From Antedon mediterranea (lineage: Eukaryota; Echinodermata; Crinoidea; Comatulida; Antedonidae): DNA of 64,000 nt. Location of the stretch: assembly GCF_964355755.1 (NCBI RefSeq), contig NC_092679.1, forward strand, positions 8,806,001-8,870,000, written 5' to 3'. The translations under genes and the position numbers were made by a program. Of the stretch, positions 62,851-64,000 are shown piece by piece (the first letter of the stretch is position 1; the number at the start of each line of letters is the position of its first letter). The notes beneath the pieces were generated by a model. The model saw nothing but the letters and a program-made list of their open reading frames with translations, did no database searches and had not been told where the DNA came from.

Positions 62851-64000
62851 TTAAGCACTTTGATGTTTTTATGTTAACTAGTTTTTTCGAAAATCACAAA
62901 ATGGTCTAAAACGTCTCCAAATGTAATTTGAAGCTATTCTAAGCACTTGGGTGTTTTTATGTTAACAGTTTTTTCGAAAATCACAAAATGGTCTAAAACG
63001 TTTCCAAATGCGATTTGAAGCTATTCTGTACACTTTGATGCTTTTATGGTAACAAGTTTTTTCAAAAATCACAAAATGGTCTAAAATGTCTCCAAATGCG
63101 ACTTGAAGCTATTCTAAGCACTTTGGTGTTTTTATGGAAACAATTTTTTTCGAAAATCACAAAATGGTCTAAAACGTCTCCAATAGCGATTTGAAGCTTT
63201 TCTGTACACTTTGGTGTTTTTATGTTAACAAGTTTTTTCGAAAATCACAAAATGGTCTAAAACGTTTCCAAATGCGATTTGAAGCTATTCTGTACACTTT
63301 GATGCTTTTATGGTAACAAGTTTTTTAGAAAATCACAAAATGGTCTAAAACATCTCCAAATGCGATTTAAAGCTATTTTAAGCACTTTTGTGTTTTTGTG
63401 TAACCAAGTTTTTTCGAAAATCACAAAAGGGTCAAAAATGTCTCTAAATGCGATTTGAAGCTACTCTAAGCACTTTGGTGTTTTTATGTTAACAAGTTTT
63501 TTCGAAAATCACAAAATGGTCTAAAATGTCTCCAAATGCGATTTGAAGCTATTCTGTACACTTTGCTGTTTTGTGTGAAAAATGTTTGTCGAAATCCTCA
63601 AAATGGTCAAAAACGTTTTTAAATACGATATTAAGCTATTTTTTGCTCTTTGATGTTTTTGTGTGAAAAGTTTTATCGAAATACTCAAAATGGTCTAAAA
63701 CGGTTTCTAATGTGATTTTAAGCACTTTGATGTTTTTGTGTAACCAAGTTTTTTCGAAAATCACAAAATGGTCTAAAATGTCTCCAAATGCGATTTGAAG
63801 CTATTCTAAGCACTTTGGTGTTTTTATGAAAACAATTTTTTTCGAAAATCACAAAATGGTCTAAAACGTCTCCAATAGCAATTTGAAGCTTTTCTGTACA
63901 CTTTGGTGTTTTTATGTTAACAAGTTTTTTCGAAAATCACAAAATGGTCTAAAACGTCTCCAAATGCGATTTGAAGCTATTCTGTACACTTTGATGTTTT
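62851..64000 (+). repeat. 88-bp satellite array, segment 9 (E8 to window end)
   Basis: About 1.15 kb of satellite that follows 35649-36797, with a private GCGACTTGAAGC at about 63097. The array is cut by the window edge and clearly continues. Confidence 0.97.

Overview
The window is one block of tandem satellite DNA. I see no protein-coding gene, RNA gene, CRISPR array or bacterial operon. It is AT-rich and built from a head-to-tail monomer of about 88 bp (roughly 670 copies, all in the same orientation). The monomer carries fixed landmarks: GCGATTTGAAGCTATT, CACTTTGRTG, GTTAAC, TTTTTTCGAAAATCAC and AATGGTCTAAAACGTCTCC. Eight copies of a 625-627 bp non-satellite element interrupt the array, always in one orientation and always at the same place in the same monomer variant. 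The element has imperfect terminal inverted repeats and TTAA target duplications. The DNA is clearly eukaryotic heterochromatin of the centromeric or pericentromeric kind. I suspect an animal, probably an invertebrate, but nothing in the sequence identifies the taxon.

Layout: satellite 1-874, element E1 875-1500, satellite 1501-13731, E2 13732-14357, satellite 14358-23291, E3 23292-23916, satellite 23917-35021, E4 35022-35648, satellite 35649-45696, E5 45697-46322, satellite 46323-48307, E6 48308-48933, satellite 48934-59240, E7 59241-59866, satellite 59867-62224, E8 62225-62850, satellite 62851-64000.

The array is nested on several scales. Monomers form a roughly 2.0 kb higher-order core seen seven times (A1-A7), and a roughly 0.65 kb module (B) seen four times plus one partial copy. 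These sit in larger duplications: about 2.6 kb (around E5/E6), about 2.7 and 3.4 kb (A1/A2/A3, and A6/A7), about 11.1-11.7 kb (15.7-26.1 kb versus 26.8-38.4 kb), and about 45-47 kb (the first 15.2 kb recurs at 47.4-60.8 kb). Two divergent short monomers (D1 then D2) recur as a fixed pair. A related pair (D1'-D2') occurs 21 times; 8 of these hold the element and 13 are empty sites. This indicates one founding insertion that then spread by satellite amplification rather than by repeated transposition.

The open frames of up to 95 codons are by-products of monomer repetition. The most informative features are the filled/empty TTAA sites, the lineage markers in the element copies (including a mosaic copy E8), the recurrent CpG decay, and an exon-like segment inside the element.
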